A stretch of 6,921 nucleotides of DNA, taken from the NCBI GenBank assembly GCA_007123515.1, contig SKKY01000132.1:1-6921 (forward strand), in the 5' to 3' direction. The DNA is from Clostridia bacterium (GTDB lineage Bacteria; Bacillota; Peptococcia; Peptococcales; SKKY01). A model generated the notes under the pieces. It had not been told where the DNA came from. It worked only from the letters and a program-made list of their open reading frames with translations, and searched no databases. The position numbers were made by a program, and so were the translations under genes. Position 1 is the stretch's first letter, and the number at the start of each line of letters is the position of its first letter. Of the stretch, positions 5,939-6,921 are shown one piece after another.

Positions 5939-6298
5939 ATGTCAAAACTTAGAAATAAAAGATTGCAGGAAGAAATTAGAAGAGAAGTAGCACATATCAT
6001 CAGTACCAAGCTTAAGGACCCTTCACTCAAAACGATGATAGTGGTTACCGGTGTCGAACTGACTAATGATTTAAGTTACGCTAAAATCTTTGTTAGCACA
6101 GGCGGTAATCCTGAATTGCTCGATTCGTTAAAGAAAGCAGCAGGTTTTATAAAAAAAGAATTATCTCAGAAAATGACTACAAGAATTACTCCTGAGCTGC
6201 TATTTGAAAAGGATGAATCTTTAGAGTATGGCGCTAATATTGAAAAAATCCTGTCCGATTTAAAAAAGGAGTCCCCAGATAATGAATCAAATTCTTAA
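5939..6298 (+). CDS. rbfA: 30S ribosome-binding factor RbfA
   Basis: RbfA binds the maturing 30S subunit near the 5' end of 16S rRNA and is needed for late assembly and cold adaptation. The 119-residue protein has the usual family length and a KH-like fold. Matching segments are RNKRLQEEIRREVAHIIS (5-22), LKDPSL (25-30), VVTGVELTNDLSYAKIFVS (35-53), the interrupted-KH AAG (67-69) in KKAAGFIKKEL, and RITPELLFEKDESLEYG (82-98). The C-terminal tail after about 110 is short and polar. The ATG at 5939 has only a modest site upstream (AGG at 5928-5930 or GGAAAG at 5921-5926), so re-initiation after infB, 28 nt away, may help. Its end overlaps nrnA by 17 nt. It acts in the same 30S maturation process as the first gene of the operon, rimP. 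Confidence 0.96.
   Translation: MSKLRNKRLQEEIRREVAHIISTKLKDPSLKTMIVVTGVELTNDLSYAKIFVSTGGNPELLDSLKKAAGFIKKELSQKMTTRITPELLFEKDESLEYGANIEKILSDLKKESPDNESNS
6265..6271 (+). promoter_or_regulatory. nrnA ribosome binding site inside rbfA
   Basis: AAAGGAG within the rbfA coding sequence ends 10 nt before ATG 6282. It supports the start that overlaps rbfA; the nearby ATG at 6298 is out of frame with the DHH protein. Confidence 0.65.
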
Positions 6299-6921
6299 TG
6301 TTCTGGAGGAATCTGATGAGATAGCTATTGTTTCCCATAAGGATCCGGATGGTGATGCCATTGGTTCTCAGCTAGGTTTGGGGCTGGCTTTGGAAAAGGC
6401 CGGAAAGAAAGTCACCTATTACAATTTGGGTGAAATTCCTGATTATCTGGCTTTTTTACCCATGTCTGAAAAAATGGAGATCTATATGGGTCAGGATCTT
6501 TCAAAAATCACGGTTGTCTATGTGGATTGTGCCGACGGCACAAGACCTGGATTTCCTATTTCTGAAGGGATAACCATTAATATTGATCACCATATCAGTA
6601 ATGATTTTTTCGCAACTTACAATTTGGTTGATACAAAAGCATCAGCCACTGGCGAGATTATCTATGATATACTGCAGGTCTTAAAGATTGAGTTGGACAG
6701 TAATATTGCAACCGCAATTTATACCGCAATCAGTACAGATACCGGATCGTTTATTTACAGCAATACCACAGAAAGAACACATCGGATTGCTGCCGATCTT
6801 CTAAGATCAGGTGCTGATATTGATGGGTTGCGAAATAATTTCTTCGAAGGTGTTTCGATGGATAGATTTAAGATGACTCAGTTTGCCTATCAGAATATTC
6901 GGTTTGAATCAAATCACCAGA
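6282..6921 (+). CDS. nrnA: DHH-family bifunctional oligoribonuclease / pAp phosphatase NrnA, N-terminal part (3' end outside window)
   Basis: NrnA-type DHH phosphoesterases degrade very short RNAs (nanoRNA) and dephosphorylate 3',5'-pAp, finishing mRNA decay and sulfur-assimilation clean-up in organisms without Orn. I translated the frame from ATG 6282 to the window edge: 213 residues, no stop, against about 310-325 for the family, so the C-terminal DHHA1 substrate-binding domain is mostly missing from view. Metal-binding motifs are all present: motif I SHKDPDGDAIGS (H19, D23, D25), motif II VDCAD (D82), the DHH motif IDHH (102-104), and motif IV STDTGSF (D153). The ATTAxSATGE-like element appears as TKASATGEIIYDIL (118-131). 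The start overlaps rbfA by 17 nt with AAAGGAG upstream. In many Clostridia this gene sits between rbfA and truB, which fits. A narrower choice between NrnA, NrnB or GdpP-like activities cannot be made without the C-terminus, but there are no membrane or GGDEF segments. Confidence 0.93.
   Translation, partial: MNQILNVLEESDEIAIVSHKDPDGDAIGSQLGLGLALEKAGKKVTYYNLGEIPDYLAFLPMSEKMEIYMGQDLSKITVVYVDCADGTRPGFPISEGITINIDHHISNDFFATYNLVDTKASATGEIIYDILQVLKIELDSNIATAIYTAISTDTGSFIYSNTTERTHRIAADLLRSGADIDGLRNNFFEGVSMDRFKMTQFAYQNIRFESNHQ

Noticed and set aside
6298..6300. ATG overlapping the rbfA stop (TAATG) as the nrnA start
   Set aside because: It is out of frame with the DHH-motif protein; the correct frame starts at 6282.

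Overview
This window is a compact, plus-strand block of housekeeping information-processing genes from an A+T-rich, low-GC Gram-positive bacterium. The best fit is Bacillota, class Clostridia. This rests on the gene order rimP-nusA-ylxR-ylxQ(L7Ae)-infB-rbfA-nrnA, purine-rich Shine-Dalgarno sites, GTG and TTG starts, and a short NusA without the long C-terminal repeats of the E. coli protein. I cannot name the genus from sequence alone; an acetogen or Eubacteriaceae-like member would be plausible.

Layout: positions 1-762 hold the C-terminal part of the DNA-repair ATPase RecN, cut by the left edge. Positions 763-908 are the only sizeable non-coding gap. It carries a near-consensus extended -10 promoter (TTGAAA, 17 nt, TATTAT) and a short leader with an 11-bp hairpin just before the rimP ribosome binding site. 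From 909 to the right edge the genes are packed head to tail: rimP (909-1364), nusA (1381-2565), ylxR/rnpM (2546-2812), the L7Ae-family gene ylxQ (2802-3101), infB (3121-5910), rbfA (5939-6298) and the first two-thirds of nrnA (6282-6921, cut by the right edge). Three junctions overlap (nusA/ylxR 20 nt, ylxR/ylxQ 11 nt, rbfA/nrnA 17 nt), which indicates one operon with translational coupling.

How the genes fit together: RimP and RbfA mature the 30S subunit, IF2 starts translation, NusA controls RNA polymerase pausing and termination, YlxR and YlxQ are small RNA-binding proteins, and NrnA clears very short RNAs and pAp. In Bacillus subtilis the equivalent operon is controlled by NusA-dependent termination in its leader. 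The hairpin found here, with its imperfect U-tract, is in the right place for the same feedback.

I see no mobile element, CRISPR array, tRNA, rRNA or defence system, and no sign of a wholly new system. The most interesting features are the rimP leader (two mutually exclusive hairpins, one burying the ribosome binding site, and an A10 run touching the promoter spacer) and the tandemly repeated, Q/P/G/R-rich disordered linker in IF2.
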